Position numbers and translations under genes: made by a program. This document shows positions 8,490 through 17,408 of a DNA stretch of 34,323 nt, one piece after another. The notes below the pieces were generated by a model. It made no database searches. It was given only the letters and a program-made list of their open reading frames with translations, and was not told the origin of the DNA. Within the stretch, counting starts at the first letter, position 1; each line of letters starts with the position of its first letter. Origin of the DNA: Candidatus Bathyarchaeota archaeon (lineage in GTDB: Archaea > Thermoproteota > Bathyarchaeia > Bathyarchaeales > SOJC01); assembly GCA_020352645.1 (NCBI GenBank), contig CP070683.1:1437222-1471544 (forward strand). The letters run 5' to 3'.

Positions 8490-9848
8490 TTGAATCACTT
8501 TGACATGATAGTTGCTGGAGCTGGAACTGGAGGATGCATAGCGGCAAAAACGGCAGCTGAAGCAGGCTTGAAAGTTTGCATAGTGGATGCTAAGAAAAAA
8601 GAGGCGATTGGAAAAAAAATCTGTGGGGACGCCATAGGTCAACACCATTTTCATAACCTAGGCTTGAAAGAACCCTTTAACAACGAACTTGAACGCACGA
8701 TGGAAGGAATCGAAATATATTCCCCTGACAAGCAAACCCGCTACGTTGTCAAGGGCGAGAAACTATACGGTTTTATTCTCAACCGTCACGCTTTCGGTCA
8801 ACGACTGCTGAAAGAAGCTATTGATGCCGGCGCCGTTCTGCATGATTCAACCCACATCTTGGAACCAATAGTGGAGCATGGCTTCACACATGGGATAATC
8901 ACGAAGAATTACAATGGGAGTAAGAATGACCTTCGAGGTTCGGTGGTTGTAGAGGCAACAGGATTCTTTGCTTCTATTCGGAAAAAGCTGCAGCCTGATA
9001 TGGCAATCGATGCTCGAGTCGAAAACAAAGATGTGGAAGCATGCTATAGAGAGATCCGTCATCTCAAACAACCTCTCGATGATCCTACGCTTTGCCAAAT
9101 CTACTTGACTCAGAAGATTTCACCTGGAGGATACTACTGGATTTTTCCAGAAGGTGGAAATAAGGTAAATGTTGGACTAGGTGTTGCAATGATAGAAGGT
9201 TTTCCGAATCCTAAGGAGCAGCTTTACAAGGAGGTGCTTACAGACCCAGTTTTCCACGACTCCTCCATAATCGAGAAGGGCGCGTGGTTTGTCCCCACTA
9301 GGAGACCTCTAGACAACATGGTGGGAAACGGCATAATGATTGTTGGAGATGCAGCTTGCCAGGTAAACCCTATTCATGGCGGTGGAATGGGGCCATCAAT
9401 GATTGGTGGTAAGCTTGCCGCAGACACAGCCATAGAAGCCTTGGAGAAAGGGGAAGCAACCCAAGGACAACTGTGGAGCTACAATGTGAAGTACGTGAGA
9501 GACTACGGGGCGAAACAAGCCGGATTAGAGGTGTTTCGCATACTGCTGCAGCATATGGACGATGAAGCCCTCAATTATGGCATGCAATACAGGCTGCTAA
9601 CCGAAGAAGATGTTCTGAAAGCCAGCATGGGCGGAAATACATACTTCTCCATTACCGAAAAGGCTCGAAGAGCGTTTAAAGGAATACGGAGATTCAGCAT
9701 ACTTCTTAAGCTCAGAGCTGCAGCGAAACTGATGAGAGAGATTAGAGCACAATACAAAAGATACCCAACAACACTAAAGGGTCTTGAGAAGTGGAGGATA
9801 GAAACCAGAAGCTTAATGAAAAAAATAACCGAGAAACTCGAAAAATAG
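8490..9848 (+). CDS. Geranylgeranyl reductase family flavoprotein
   Basis: This is an FAD-dependent reductase of the archaeal digeranylgeranylglycerophospholipid reductase family, which saturates the isoprenoid chains of membrane lipids. It shows the N-terminal FAD Rossmann motif (DMIVAGAGTGGCIAAK, GxGxxG from residue 10), the family phrase KKICGDAIG around residues 40-50, and the second FAD motif VGDAACQVNPIHGGGM at about 284-300. I place the start at TTG 8490 because GAGGGG lies seven bases upstream; the frame stays open to TTG 8454 but that start has no SD. The length (452 aa) is typical. The Dph6 gene follows after 28 nt and may be co-transcribed. Confidence 0.88.
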   Translation: MNHFDMIVAGAGTGGCIAAKTAAEAGLKVCIVDAKKKEAIGKKICGDAIGQHHFHNLGLKEPFNNELERTMEGIEIYSPDKQTRYVVKGEKLYGFILNRHAFGQRLLKEAIDAGAVLHDSTHILEPIVEHGFTHGIITKNYNGSKNDLRGSVVVEATGFFASIRKKLQPDMAIDARVENKDVEACYREIRHLKQPLDDPTLCQIYLTQKISPGGYYWIFPEGGNKVNVGLGVAMIEGFPNPKEQLYKEVLTDPVFHDSSIIEKGAWFVPTRRPLDNMVGNGIMIVGDAACQVNPIHGGGMGPSMIGGKLAADTAIEALEKGEATQGQLWSYNVKYVRDYGAKQAGLEVFRILLQHMDDEALNYGMQYRLLTEEDVLKASMGGNTYFSITEKARRAFKGIRRFSILLKLRAAAKLMREIRAQYKRYPTTLKGLEKWRIETRSLMKKITEKLEK

Positions 9849-9876
9849 CCGCAGCCTTCACAGGAGCTCAAGTTCA

Positions 9877-10557
9877 CTGATAGCGCGTGTCGCAGTTCTG
9901 ATCAGCGGTGGAAAGGACTCAGCTCTAGCGCTCTACCGCATTCTGCAGCAGAAGTACAGTGTAGAATCTCTGGTAGCTATGATACCTCAAAGAGATGATA
10001 GTTGGATGTTTCACTATCCTAACATTCGGCTGACCACACTGTTTGCCAAGGCTACAGGAATAAGACTAGCGAAAGCTGAGACATCAGGAATCAAAGAACA
10101 GGAAACCGAAGACCTGAAGAATCTGCTCAAGACGCTAGATGTAGATGGCATCGTTGCCGGTGTAATAGCGTCGCAATATCAGAAACAGAGACTGCAAGAA
10201 CTTTCTGAAGAATTAGGCCTAAAACTCTTGACCCCGCTTTGGATGGAAAATCAGACTGACCTCCTAAGAGAACTTGTAGCATCAGGCTTTGAGACCATCA
10301 TAACTGGCGTATACGCTCAAGGTTTCGACGAGAAATGGCTAGGAAGAAGCATAGATATCTCCGCGATATGTGATCTTATCGAACTCAATCGCAAATACCA
10401 GATTTCCCCTGTAGGTGAAGGCGGTGAATATGAAACGCTTGTATTGAATGCTCCTTTTTTCGAGAGGAAGATAGAGTTGGTGGAAACTGAAAAGATTTGG
10501 GAAGGCCAAAGCGGATGGTTGCTCATCCGAAAAGCCCGACTAGCGAAAAGGACATGA
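9877..10557 (+). CDS. dph6: Diphthine-ammonia ligase (Dph6) with apparent non-canonical start
   Basis: The enzyme amidates diphthine on elongation factor 2 using ATP and ammonium. It has the PP-loop SGGKDS encoded at about 9904-9921, preceded by the strand RVAVLI. Near the C-terminus it has GEGGEYETLVLNAPFF, a Dph6 hallmark. The first ATG in frame (9979) lies inside the protein and would delete the PP-loop. Between the upstream in-frame stop (9826) and that ATG there is no ATG, GTG or TTG. The best candidate is CTG 9877, with AGGAG (9862-9866) ten bases upstream, giving 226 residues, the expected size. A sequence error or an ATA start at 9880 are alternatives. It lies 28 nt behind the reductase gene. 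Confidence 0.85.
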   Translation: MIARVAVLISGGKDSALALYRILQQKYSVESLVAMIPQRDDSWMFHYPNIRLTTLFAKATGIRLAKAETSGIKEQETEDLKNLLKTLDVDGIVAGVIASQYQKQRLQELSEELGLKLLTPLWMENQTDLLRELVASGFETIITGVYAQGFDEKWLGRSIDISAICDLIELNRKYQISPVGEGGEYETLVLNAPFFERKIELVETEKIWEGQSGWLLIRKARLAKRT

Positions 10558-10588
10558 GTGTTTTTATGCACATTAAGAGAAGGAAAAA

Positions 10589-10602
10589 CCAAGTTTAAAC
10601 AC
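10589..10602 (+). promoter_or_regulatory. TATA box of the MGMT-like gene
   Basis: CCAAGTTTAAACAC matches an archaeal BRE/TATA element. It predicts transcription from about 10622, 18 nt before the TTG start. A short inverted repeat, GAGAC/GTCTC (about 10612-10632), overlaps the predicted start site. Confidence 0.4.
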
Positions 10603-10639
10603 TTATTTTCTGAGACCCCAACACTTAGTCTCGGAAAAG

Positions 10640-11140
10640 TTGCCAAAGAGAAAAAGCTGGTGTGAAAAGCTTAGAGACAGCAAGGATTTACCGAGAGTTG
10701 AGAAGATTAGTGGCAAAATGACTAGAAGATGGGGATCCGGAACAGTGGTAATTCCCGCACCGAGAGAAGTTGATGAAATCATGAAGAAAATCCCCAAAGG
10801 AAAGCTGATAACGATCGGAGACATCCGGATGGCACTGGCCGAGAAGCATGGAGCAACAATAGCCTGTCCACTCACAACAGGAATCTTCGCCTGGGTTGCA
10901 GCTAATGCTGCTGAAGAAGAGAAGGAACAGGGAAAGAGAGATGTCACGCCTTATTGGCGTACACTAAAGAAAGAGGGGGAAATCAACCCGAAGTATCCAG
11001 GTGGAGTGCAAGCCCAAAGACTGCTTTTGGAAAGTGAAGGGCACAACGTAATCCAAAGAGGCAAGAAGTACATCGTGGAGAACTTCGAAAAATCTCTTGC
11101 GGACATTCCAGCATTCGAGATCAGATCCCGACGAGCTTAA
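10640..11140 (+). CDS. MGMT/ATL-like winged-helix protein lacking the acceptor cysteine
   Basis: Residues about 40-140 resemble the DNA-binding domain of O6-alkylguanine-DNA alkyltransferases (GKLITIGDIRMALAEKHG, then a YWR segment, then GGVQAQRLLLESEGH). Where repair enzymes carry PCHR with the alkyl-acceptor Cys, this protein has TPYWR, so it cannot be a standard suicide methyltransferase. Alkyltransferase-like (ATL) proteins also replace the Cys with Trp, so lesion recognition without repair is a reasonable inference; another DNA-binding role is possible. The start is TTG 10640 with only a weak SD. Its last 20 bases overlap the end of the convergent ValRS gene. Confidence 0.72.
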   Translation: MPKRKSWCEKLRDSKDLPRVEKISGKMTRRWGSGTVVIPAPREVDEIMKKIPKGKLITIGDIRMALAEKHGATIACPLTTGIFAWVAANAAEEEKEQGKRDVTPYWRTLKKEGEINPKYPGGVQAQRLLLESEGHNVIQRGKKYIVENFEKSLADIPAFEIRSRRA

Positions 11141-13595
11141 TCTTCGGGTAGCCGTCGACTGGAACGCCTTCGCCAATACTTGGAGAAATGCTGATATCAT
11201 CGATTTTGCAGGTGCCTGTAATGTCTTCTGAAGATTCGGACAATATCTCTGCGTATTCTTTTGTTCCGCTGTGGATGACTAGTCTCTTTATCGATGAGTT
11301 TAGAGGCATTCGCTTTCTGGCTTTCTCGCGCCTTATTTGGCTAATTACTGCAACTACAAGATCTCCTCTTTGAGCTGATTCATTATCCATGCTCTTCTCA
11401 TCTACCCTTGGCCATTGGGACAGATGTATACTTCTGTGCTTAACGTCTTCGAAAAACATGCTTTGGTAGATCTCCTCGGTGATGTGGGGAGCTAGAGGAG
11501 CAAATAGTTGCAAGAGACGGTAGAGTGCCGTATAAAGTGTGTATTGAGCGCCTGTACGCTTTTCTTTACCATATTTTTCCTCTTTGTATAGTCTGTGCTT
11601 CGCTGCTTCTATGTAGTTATCACATAGATCGCGCCAGGCAAAGTTCCTGATCTCTTCCATGGCTATGTTGAATTGGCATTTCTCAAGAGCTAAGGTGACT
11701 TTTATCGTTGCCAGATCCATTTTGGCTAGAAGCCATTGATCCAGAGGTGTCAGTGTGGGTGCCTTCACGGGCACGTAATCTTCCAGCATTGAACTGGCGA
11801 AGCGGGATGCATTCCACAGCTTTATGAGAAAGCGCCAAGCGTACTCTACGTCTGGCCATCGGAAAGGCACGTCTGAGCCTGTGGTGCCTCCACCGGCAGC
11901 CCATTGTCTTGATGCGTCAGCTCCGTACTTCTGGAAGACTTCATTTGTAGCGACGTAGTTGCCAAGGGATTTGTGCATCATTCTTCCGTCAGTTCCAAGA
12001 ACCATGCCATTGATGAGGCAGCTTTCATACGGTTTCTTGTTGAATAAGGCGAGATGGCGAGCCATCAGATAGTATGCCCACGTTCGGATGATGTCTACTC
12101 CAGATGGGTGGAGGTCTGCTGGAAACAGTCTTAACCATTCCTTTGCAGGTTTGTCAGGCCAACCTGCATGAACTGCACAGGTGATTGAAGAATCCATCCA
12201 TGTGTCAAAGACGTCAGTTTCTGGAATGAAGTCTCCATAATGCCCACATTTTGGACATTTCCTGATTTTGGGCGAGGCTGCTTTCGGGTCTATCGGAAGC
12301 CACTCCTCTCTAGCCATTATTGATTCGCCGCAATCGCTGCAGTACCACACAGGAATAGGAGTTGCGAAGATTCGTTGGCGGCTTATTACCCAGTCCCAAT
12401 CAAGGGATTTCGCCCAGTCAATCAGGCGATTCTTGGCGTAGCGTGGATACCATGAAACTTCCTCTGCCTTCTTCACTATTTCGTCAGTTAACTGTAGAGT
12501 CTTCATGAACCATTGCTTTCGTTCTAGTATTTCGATAGGTGTTTGGCAGCGCCAGCACATTCCCACTTCTTGAGTTACTGGTTCGGTTTTTTCTAGAAAG
12601 CCCTGTGTTTGAAGATCTTGGGTTATGGCTTTCTTGGCTTCCACTATGTCCAAATCAACGTATTTTCCCGCTTGCTCGTTGAGCTTGCCGGTTTCAGTAA
12701 TTGTCATGATTACGGGAAGGTGGTGCTTCTGTACAAATTTTACGTCAGCTTTGTCTCCATAAGTGCATATCATCACGACGCCGGTGCCGAACTCAGGATC
12801 CGCCATTTCGTCTGCTACAATCTTCACTTCTCGATTGGCAATGGGAACTGTTATGCTGTGTCCGACAAACTTCTGATAACGCGTGTCATTGGGGTTTACC
12901 GCAACTGTAACACATGCAGGCAAGAGCTCAGGTCTCGTAGTTGCAATGGTGAGGTAGGATCGATTCTTCAGCATGAAGCGAATATAGTTAAGTCTTCCTT
13001 GTCGTGTTGCATGTTCTACCTCAGCGTCCGCTATGGCAGTTTCACAACGCGGACACCAGTTAACCGGGTATGTGCCCTGATAGATGTAGCCTTTTTCGTT
13101 CAACATGATGAAGCTTAGTTGAGTTCGTCTCCAGTAATCAGGATTCATCGTCTTGTATTCAGTTGTCCAGTCATTACTGCAGCCTAACCGCTTTATGGCA
13201 GTTTTCATTATGGTGATGTACTTGTTCGTCACGTTTTCGCATAGCTCTCTGAATTTTTGAGGATCGAGTTCGCTTTTGCGGATCTTGTACTCTTTTTCAG
13301 CTTCCACTTCAGTTGGCAAGCCATGACAATCCCAGCCTTGAGGGAAGTAGACATTGAAGCCATTCATACGCTTGTAGCGTGCTACAATGTCAAAGTAAGT
13401 CCAGTTGAGAACATTTCCCATGTGGAACTCGCCACTAGGGTAAGGAGGGGGGGTATCGATGCAAAACGTGGGTCTCGAACGGTCGCTCCAGTCAAAATTG
13501 TATATACCCCACTCTTCCCATTTGTGCTGCCATTTTTCTTCATTGGCGAGTAAGTCAATTTTCTTTGGAAGAGCCCTCATGTTTTGATCTCTCAT
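11121..13595 (-). CDS. valS: Valyl-tRNA synthetase
   Basis: A class I synthetase of 824 residues, archaeal size. The HIGH motif appears as PSGEFHMGN (residues 53-61). The catalytic and CP1 editing domains follow, with Cys pairs C181/C184 and C347/C350 (CPRC, CWRC) and C419/C422 and C447/C450 (CSDC, CPKC) likely binding zinc. The second signature reads MMHKSLGN (539-546) instead of KMSKS. The anticodon-binding domain occupies the C-terminal third. The start is ATG 13595 or ATG 13580; GCTTAAAAG near 13613 looks like the TATA box and would start transcription close to either, so a leaderless or near-leaderless mRNA is likely. The C-terminus overlaps the convergent MGMT-like gene by 20 bp. Confidence 0.97.
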   Translation of the reverse strand: MRDQNMRALPKKIDLLANEEKWQHKWEEWGIYNFDWSDRSRPTFCIDTPPPYPSGEFHMGNVLNWTYFDIVARYKRMNGFNVYFPQGWDCHGLPTEVEAEKEYKIRKSELDPQKFRELCENVTNKYITIMKTAIKRLGCSNDWTTEYKTMNPDYWRRTQLSFIMLNEKGYIYQGTYPVNWCPRCETAIADAEVEHATRQGRLNYIRFMLKNRSYLTIATTRPELLPACVTVAVNPNDTRYQKFVGHSITVPIANREVKIVADEMADPEFGTGVVMICTYGDKADVKFVQKHHLPVIMTITETGKLNEQAGKYVDLDIVEAKKAITQDLQTQGFLEKTEPVTQEVGMCWRCQTPIEILERKQWFMKTLQLTDEIVKKAEEVSWYPRYAKNRLIDWAKSLDWDWVISRQRIFATPIPVWYCSDCGESIMAREEWLPIDPKAASPKIRKCPKCGHYGDFIPETDVFDTWMDSSITCAVHAGWPDKPAKEWLRLFPADLHPSGVDIIRTWAYYLMARHLALFNKKPYESCLINGMVLGTDGRMMHKSLGNYVATNEVFQKYGADASRQWAAGGGTTGSDVPFRWPDVEYAWRFLIKLWNASRFASSMLEDYVPVKAPTLTPLDQWLLAKMDLATIKVTLALEKCQFNIAMEEIRNFAWRDLCDNYIEAAKHRLYKEEKYGKEKRTGAQYTLYTALYRLLQLFAPLAPHITEEIYQSMFFEDVKHRSIHLSQWPRVDEKSMDNESAQRGDLVVAVISQIRREKARKRMPLNSSIKRLVIHSGTKEYAEILSESSEDITGTCKIDDISISPSIGEGVPVDGYPKIKLVGI

Positions 13596-13796
13596 CGAGC
13601 AAACGGTCTTTTAAGCAAATACTCAATGGAGATAAATAACGATTACCATTTCGCTGCTTCCTTGCATGAGCAAACCTCAAACAATAGAACGGGTTCACCT
13701 GATCATGAGACCTAAGAAGAAAGACAAATGAGATCGGTTCAGTTAGATAGAGTCTTCATGAATTGCGAGCGCAGACATAGAGAGCGCCTGCCGTAC

Positions 13797-13982
13797 TCAG
13801 GTAGCTGAGTATTTCCGGCCTTTACTATCAATCTGGCCTTTCTCGAAAAGCCTCTTCAATGTTCTGTAGACGGCTTTCTCTGACTTGTCAAGTCTTTGAG
13901 CTATCTCAACAAGAGTCAATGGTTGTGGAGAATTTCTAAGCAGCTCCAAGGTGGGTTTGTCAAGTTTTCCCATGTGCAACAC
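13797..13982 (-). CDS. Minimal winged-helix DNA-binding protein
   Basis: The protein is only about 60 residues and consists of little more than one helix-turn-helix: LTLVEIAQRLDKSEKAVYRT is the HTH, followed by LKRLFEKGQIDSKGRKYSAT, a short wing. It is probably a small transcription factor. GTG 13982, TTG 13979 and ATG 13973 are all in frame; ATG 13973 is the simplest choice. ATTATAAATAC (about 14018-14028) is a good TATA box predicting transcription from near 13996. It is flanked by ValRS downstream and the MBL hydrolase upstream, all on the same strand but with separate promoters. Confidence 0.72.
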   Translation of the reverse strand: MLHMGKLDKPTLELLRNSPQPLTLVEIAQRLDKSEKAVYRTLKRLFEKGQIDSKGRKYSAT

Positions 13983-14086
13983 GCTTGATGACGATATCAG
14001 TTTCTCACTTTGTATTTATAATTTCCCGTAGATGTCACAATACGTGGTTTCGACACTCGCTTAGTGTCTAGCCGAATCACACAAAC

Positions 14087-14935
14087 TTATCCATCATTTC
14101 CGAGATACCTGTCTAAGCCAAGCCGCCTATTCTGAATCTTGGGCTGGCTAATTCCGATTGTGTCATCTAAAATCATCCTCATCCCATCACTTGCAGCGAT
14201 GACGTCGACGCCTGTTTCCTTGTTCACTCTTCTCGCCTCATCATCTGGACCACGAAGAATCATCTTCATTCCGAAATGCGTCAAAACCGCAAGCTCTGGC
14301 TTAGCGTCGTTTACAATCTCAATAGCGTCGTCAGTGGTCATGTGTCCGCGCCAAGGCTCGCCACTAGGCCGCAGGACGCACAGAATCAAGACGCGAACGT
14401 CTCTATGAGAACGGCAAACGTCCTCATAGAACTCTGAATCACTGGTATACCCAATTGATCCCACATCCGTCTCAATGCGGAACCCAACTGTTCCCACATC
14501 TGAGTGTCTGGCCTCAGCTCCAAAGATTGCGATCTTGCCAATCTCGAACTTTGTTCCACCCTCAACATCTACAGTGAGCCTCGGTAAGCTTTGGTGATAT
14601 CTCGAAATCACTGGATCAATGCTCTCACTTCCTTTCAAGACGCTTTTTGCAGCGGCCAAAACACCTCTACGTCTAGTTGCTCCGGCAGTCATAGCTTCAA
14701 CCAAAACCTCAGCATCAGTGTAATGATCAGGATGAGCATGTGAAACCAAGACTCCGTTAATTTTCCGAGGATCCAATCCAGCTCCCCAAGAATGTACGAG
14801 CGCTCCCGGTCCAGGATCCAGATGTACGTCAAAGCTGTCTCCTAGAAAGCGGATTCCAGCAGTACGCCTCTTCTGAGTAACCATGGCGAATCTCCCTCCT
14901 CCGCTTCCCAGAAAGACAACTTTCACTTGACCCAA
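14087..14935 (-). CDS. MBL-fold metallo-hydrolase
   Basis: The 282-residue protein has the metallo-beta-lactamase metal motif HxHxDH as SHAHPDH (H66, H68, D70, H71), preceded by the strand KVVFLGSGGG typical of RNase Z-like and arylsulfatase-like MBL proteins. Later metal ligands are likely the His of EARHSDVGT, the Asp of GYTSDSEF and the His of LTHFGMKM. It should bind two zinc ions; whether it cuts a nucleic acid or a small phosphoester is not visible. The start is TTG 14935, well supported by AAGGAGG six bases upstream. It is divergent from UMP kinase, with 94 nt between them. Confidence 0.87.
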   Translation of the reverse strand: MGQVKVVFLGSGGGRFAMVTQKRRTAGIRFLGDSFDVHLDPGPGALVHSWGAGLDPRKINGVLVSHAHPDHYTDAEVLVEAMTAGATRRRGVLAAAKSVLKGSESIDPVISRYHQSLPRLTVDVEGGTKFEIGKIAIFGAEARHSDVGTVGFRIETDVGSIGYTSDSEFYEDVCRSHRDVRVLILCVLRPSGEPWRGHMTTDDAIEIVNDAKPELAVLTHFGMKMILRGPDDEARRVNKETGVDVIAASDGMRMILDDTIGISQPKIQNRRLGLDRYLGNDG

Positions 14936-14978
14936 AATCAGCCTCCTTCAACGAGATAGTTCCGCTGAGGTTCATTAG

Positions 14979-14990
14979 CTTTATTATATC
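14979..14990 (+). promoter_or_regulatory. TATA box of UMP kinase
   Basis: GCTTTATTATAT is flanked by short arms AGCTT and AAGCT. It predicts transcription from about 15011, 19 nt before ATG 15030. It lies in the divergent spacer shared with the MBL gene. Confidence 0.45.
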
Positions 14991-15029
14991 AAGCTGGTAA
15001 AGTTACCCAGAAAGGACGGAATCTAGAGG

Positions 15030-15707
15030 ATGCGCGTAGTAATCCGTATCGGAGGCTCAGTGATAGCCTCGCCAACTAACATTTCACTAATAAGTGAATA
15101 CTCAAGTCTTCTAACAAGATTGAAGACCGAAGGCTTTGAAATCGCAGCTGTCGTTGGTGGTGGAGCTTTAGCCAGAAAGTTCATCAAAATAGGCAATCAA
15201 CTTGAATTGAGCGAAGAAGATCAAGATTGGCTAGCAATCTATGTGTCAAGACTCTATGCATTGGCGCTCTCGCTCAAGCTAGGTGATGAAGGAATTGGAC
15301 ACGTACCTTCATCTATAAAGGAGATCAAAGAAGCTCTGAATCAGGGAAGAATAGTGGTTGTCGGAGGATTGAAGCCAGGAATGACAACGGACACAGTAGC
15401 TGCCCACGTCGCGAAGCAAATGGGCGCAAAAATCCTGGTAAAAGCCACGGATCAAGATGGAGTCTACACAAAAGACCCAAGAAAATTTCCATCAACCAAG
15501 AAACTCTTCAATCTGTCCTACAAAGAACTGACCACGTTTCTCGAGAAAGATCGACACAAAGCTGGAATACACCAGATTCTAGATCCAACCGCAGTGAAAA
15601 TTCTTGAGAAAGAGAATATGACAGTGAAAGTCGTGAACGGCTTTGATCCACAAAACATCGACGACGCTTTAAAAGGCAAAAAGGTAGGCACCACAATCGC
15701 AGAATAA
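15030..15707 (+). CDS. pyrH: UMP kinase (archaeal type)
   Basis: An amino-acid-kinase-fold enzyme that converts UMP to UDP in pyrimidine nucleotide synthesis. The phosphate-binding start VVIRIGGSVI and the second glycine-rich block VVGGGALARKFI match archaeal UMP kinases, as do GGLKPGMTTDTVAAHVA and the nucleotide-binding phrase KATDQDGVYTKDP. At 225 residues it is archaeal-length, shorter than bacterial PyrH. The start is ATG 15030; AGAGG touches the start codon directly, so initiation probably relies on the short leader. Confidence 0.94.
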   Translation: MRVVIRIGGSVIASPTNISLISEYSSLLTRLKTEGFEIAAVVGGGALARKFIKIGNQLELSEEDQDWLAIYVSRLYALALSLKLGDEGIGHVPSSIKEIKEALNQGRIVVVGGLKPGMTTDTVAAHVAKQMGAKILVKATDQDGVYTKDPRKFPSTKKLFNLSYKELTTFLEKDRHKAGIHQILDPTAVKILEKENMTVKVVNGFDPQNIDDALKGKKVGTTIAE

Positions 15708-15899
15708 GACATAAATAAATCCCTCGTTATTTGTGATCCAAGGTGCGAAGTGATGTCCCGCCAATTTACGTAGAATCCAGCAAAACTCTTCTAACAGTCA
15801 ACTTGGCGAATCATAAAATCGACTTGGACACGCAGCGGATTTTTATTCAGACACCACCTAACTACAGTGCAAACTCAACAGAAATCCGAAGGGACAGTG

Positions 15900-17408
15900 A
15901 TGGTTGAACTCAGCAACAGCGAACTGAAAACACTGGAAGCTGTTCAGAAACTAGGAAACAGAACAAGCGTGGAGAAGATTTCTGAAGCCAGCCAATTGGC
16001 TCACTCAGCAATAATGCGTTCACTACTGAAACTTTCAGAAGAAAACTTCATTCAGATACATGAAGAAACACAAACGCATGTGAAGTTGACTGAAGAAGGG
16101 GCGTCTTATTCAGTGAATGGACTCCCTGAACGTGTACTAATCAAGTCACTGATCCAGCTAGGTGGCAAAGCAGAAATCCGAAAAGCGGCTCAACATGCAA
16201 AGCTAGAGCCGAAGCTTACACCAATAGCTCTCGGTTGGCTACGGAAGAAAAGATGGGCTACCATTGAAGGAAAAACAAAACTATTGAAAGCTTCAAGGCA
16301 GCCGCCCACGGGAACAGATGAAGAAATACTCAAAGACTTGGCAGAAGGAGCCTCCCCTGTCATTGAGCAGTTGAACGACGACAAGAGAAAAGCGATCATG
16401 GCACTGCGAAATCGCAAGCTCCTTGAAACCAGAGAGACAACAAGCCGAACAGTGGAGATCACCCCCAAAGGTAAGGAAGCTCTTGAAAAAGGAGTAGAAA
16501 TCATAGACGGCATAAGTCAGTTGACTCCGGAACTGATTGTGTCACGAAGGTGGCGAGAAAAGAAAATCCGAAAATTCAACGTAACCGCCCCAGGCCCATT
16601 AATATTCCCTGGCAAGATTCACCCCTTACGGCAAATCATAGAACGCGCAAGACGGATTTTCCTAAACTTAGGATTCACTGAAATTCGAGGACCTCTAGTC
16701 GAAACAGCATTCTGGAATTTCGACGCATTATTCCAGCCTCAAGATCATCCAGCAAGAGAGATGATGGACACGTTTTACTTGTCTAATCCAAAAGCTGGAA
16801 AGCTTCCCACAAAGGACATCGTGAAGTCAGTAGCAGAAACACATGAAAACGGATGGACAACAGGCTCGAAAGGCTGGGGATACAAATGGAGCATGGAAGA
16901 AGCCAAACGACTTGTTCTGAGAACCCACACAACCGCAGAAACAATCAAGTATCTTTCGAAACACAAAGAACCCCCTATCAAGGTCTTCTCTGTTGACAGA
17001 GTATATCGAAATGAACAACTGACTTCCATACACACTGCCGAGTTCTACCAAATAGAAGGCATAGTGGTCGACAAAGGAGTCACATTGCGCGATTTGATGG
17101 GCACACTCCAGACATTCTATAGCAGATTTAGGCTGAAGAAGGTCAAGTTCTGGCCATGCTATTTCCCATACACAGAACCTTCTGCCCAAGCAATGGTCTT
17201 CGTTCCAGAACTCAACCATTGGATGGAGCTCTGTGGCATGGGAATGTTTAGGCCAGAAGTCCTAGCTCCAATGGGCATAGAATACCCGGTTCTAGCTTGG
17301 GGAGGAGGCCTTGAACGGATAGCCATGCTTGAACTGGGTCTAAACGATATACGACTGCTTTATGGAAACAGATTGGACTGGATAAGGAGGACTCCACTAT
17401 GCCAGTGA
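15900..17408 (+). CDS. pheS: Phenylalanyl-tRNA synthetase alpha subunit
   Basis: This is the catalytic subunit of the heterotetrameric class II PheRS. The N-terminal 200 residues hold repeated winged-helix modules typical of archaeal/eukaryotic PheS. The catalytic core contains motif 2 (FSVDRVYRNEQLTSIHTAEF) and motif 3 (AWGGGLERIAMLELGLND). ATG 15900 is chosen because GAAGGG lies seven bases upstream. GTG 15867 is also in frame and sits about 24 nt after a TATA-like ATTTTTATT (about 15840), so a leaderless longer form is possible. The 3' end overlaps pheT by 10 nt, indicating translational coupling. Confidence 0.96.
   Translation: MVELSNSELKTLEAVQKLGNRTSVEKISEASQLAHSAIMRSLLKLSEENFIQIHEETQTHVKLTEEGASYSVNGLPERVLIKSLIQLGGKAEIRKAAQHAKLEPKLTPIALGWLRKKRWATIEGKTKLLKASRQPPTGTDEEILKDLAEGASPVIEQLNDDKRKAIMALRNRKLLETRETTSRTVEITPKGKEALEKGVEIIDGISQLTPELIVSRRWREKKIRKFNVTAPGPLIFPGKIHPLRQIIERARRIFLNLGFTEIRGPLVETAFWNFDALFQPQDHPAREMMDTFYLSNPKAGKLPTKDIVKSVAETHENGWTTGSKGWGYKWSMEEAKRLVLRTHTTAETIKYLSKHKEPPIKVFSVDRVYRNEQLTSIHTAEFYQIEGIVVDKGVTLRDLMGTLQTFYSRFRLKKVKFWPCYFPYTEPSAQAMVFVPELNHWMELCGMGMFRPEVLAPMGIEYPVLAWGGGLERIAMLELGLNDIRLLYGNRLDWIRRTPLCQ

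Noticed and set aside
9979-10557. ATG 9979 as the start of Dph6
   Set aside because: It would remove the SGGKDS PP-loop that the enzyme needs and that is encoded in frame just upstream.
12609-13118. A 169-codon open frame antisense to valS
   Set aside because: It lies wholly within the well-supported synthetase and shows no domain or SD.
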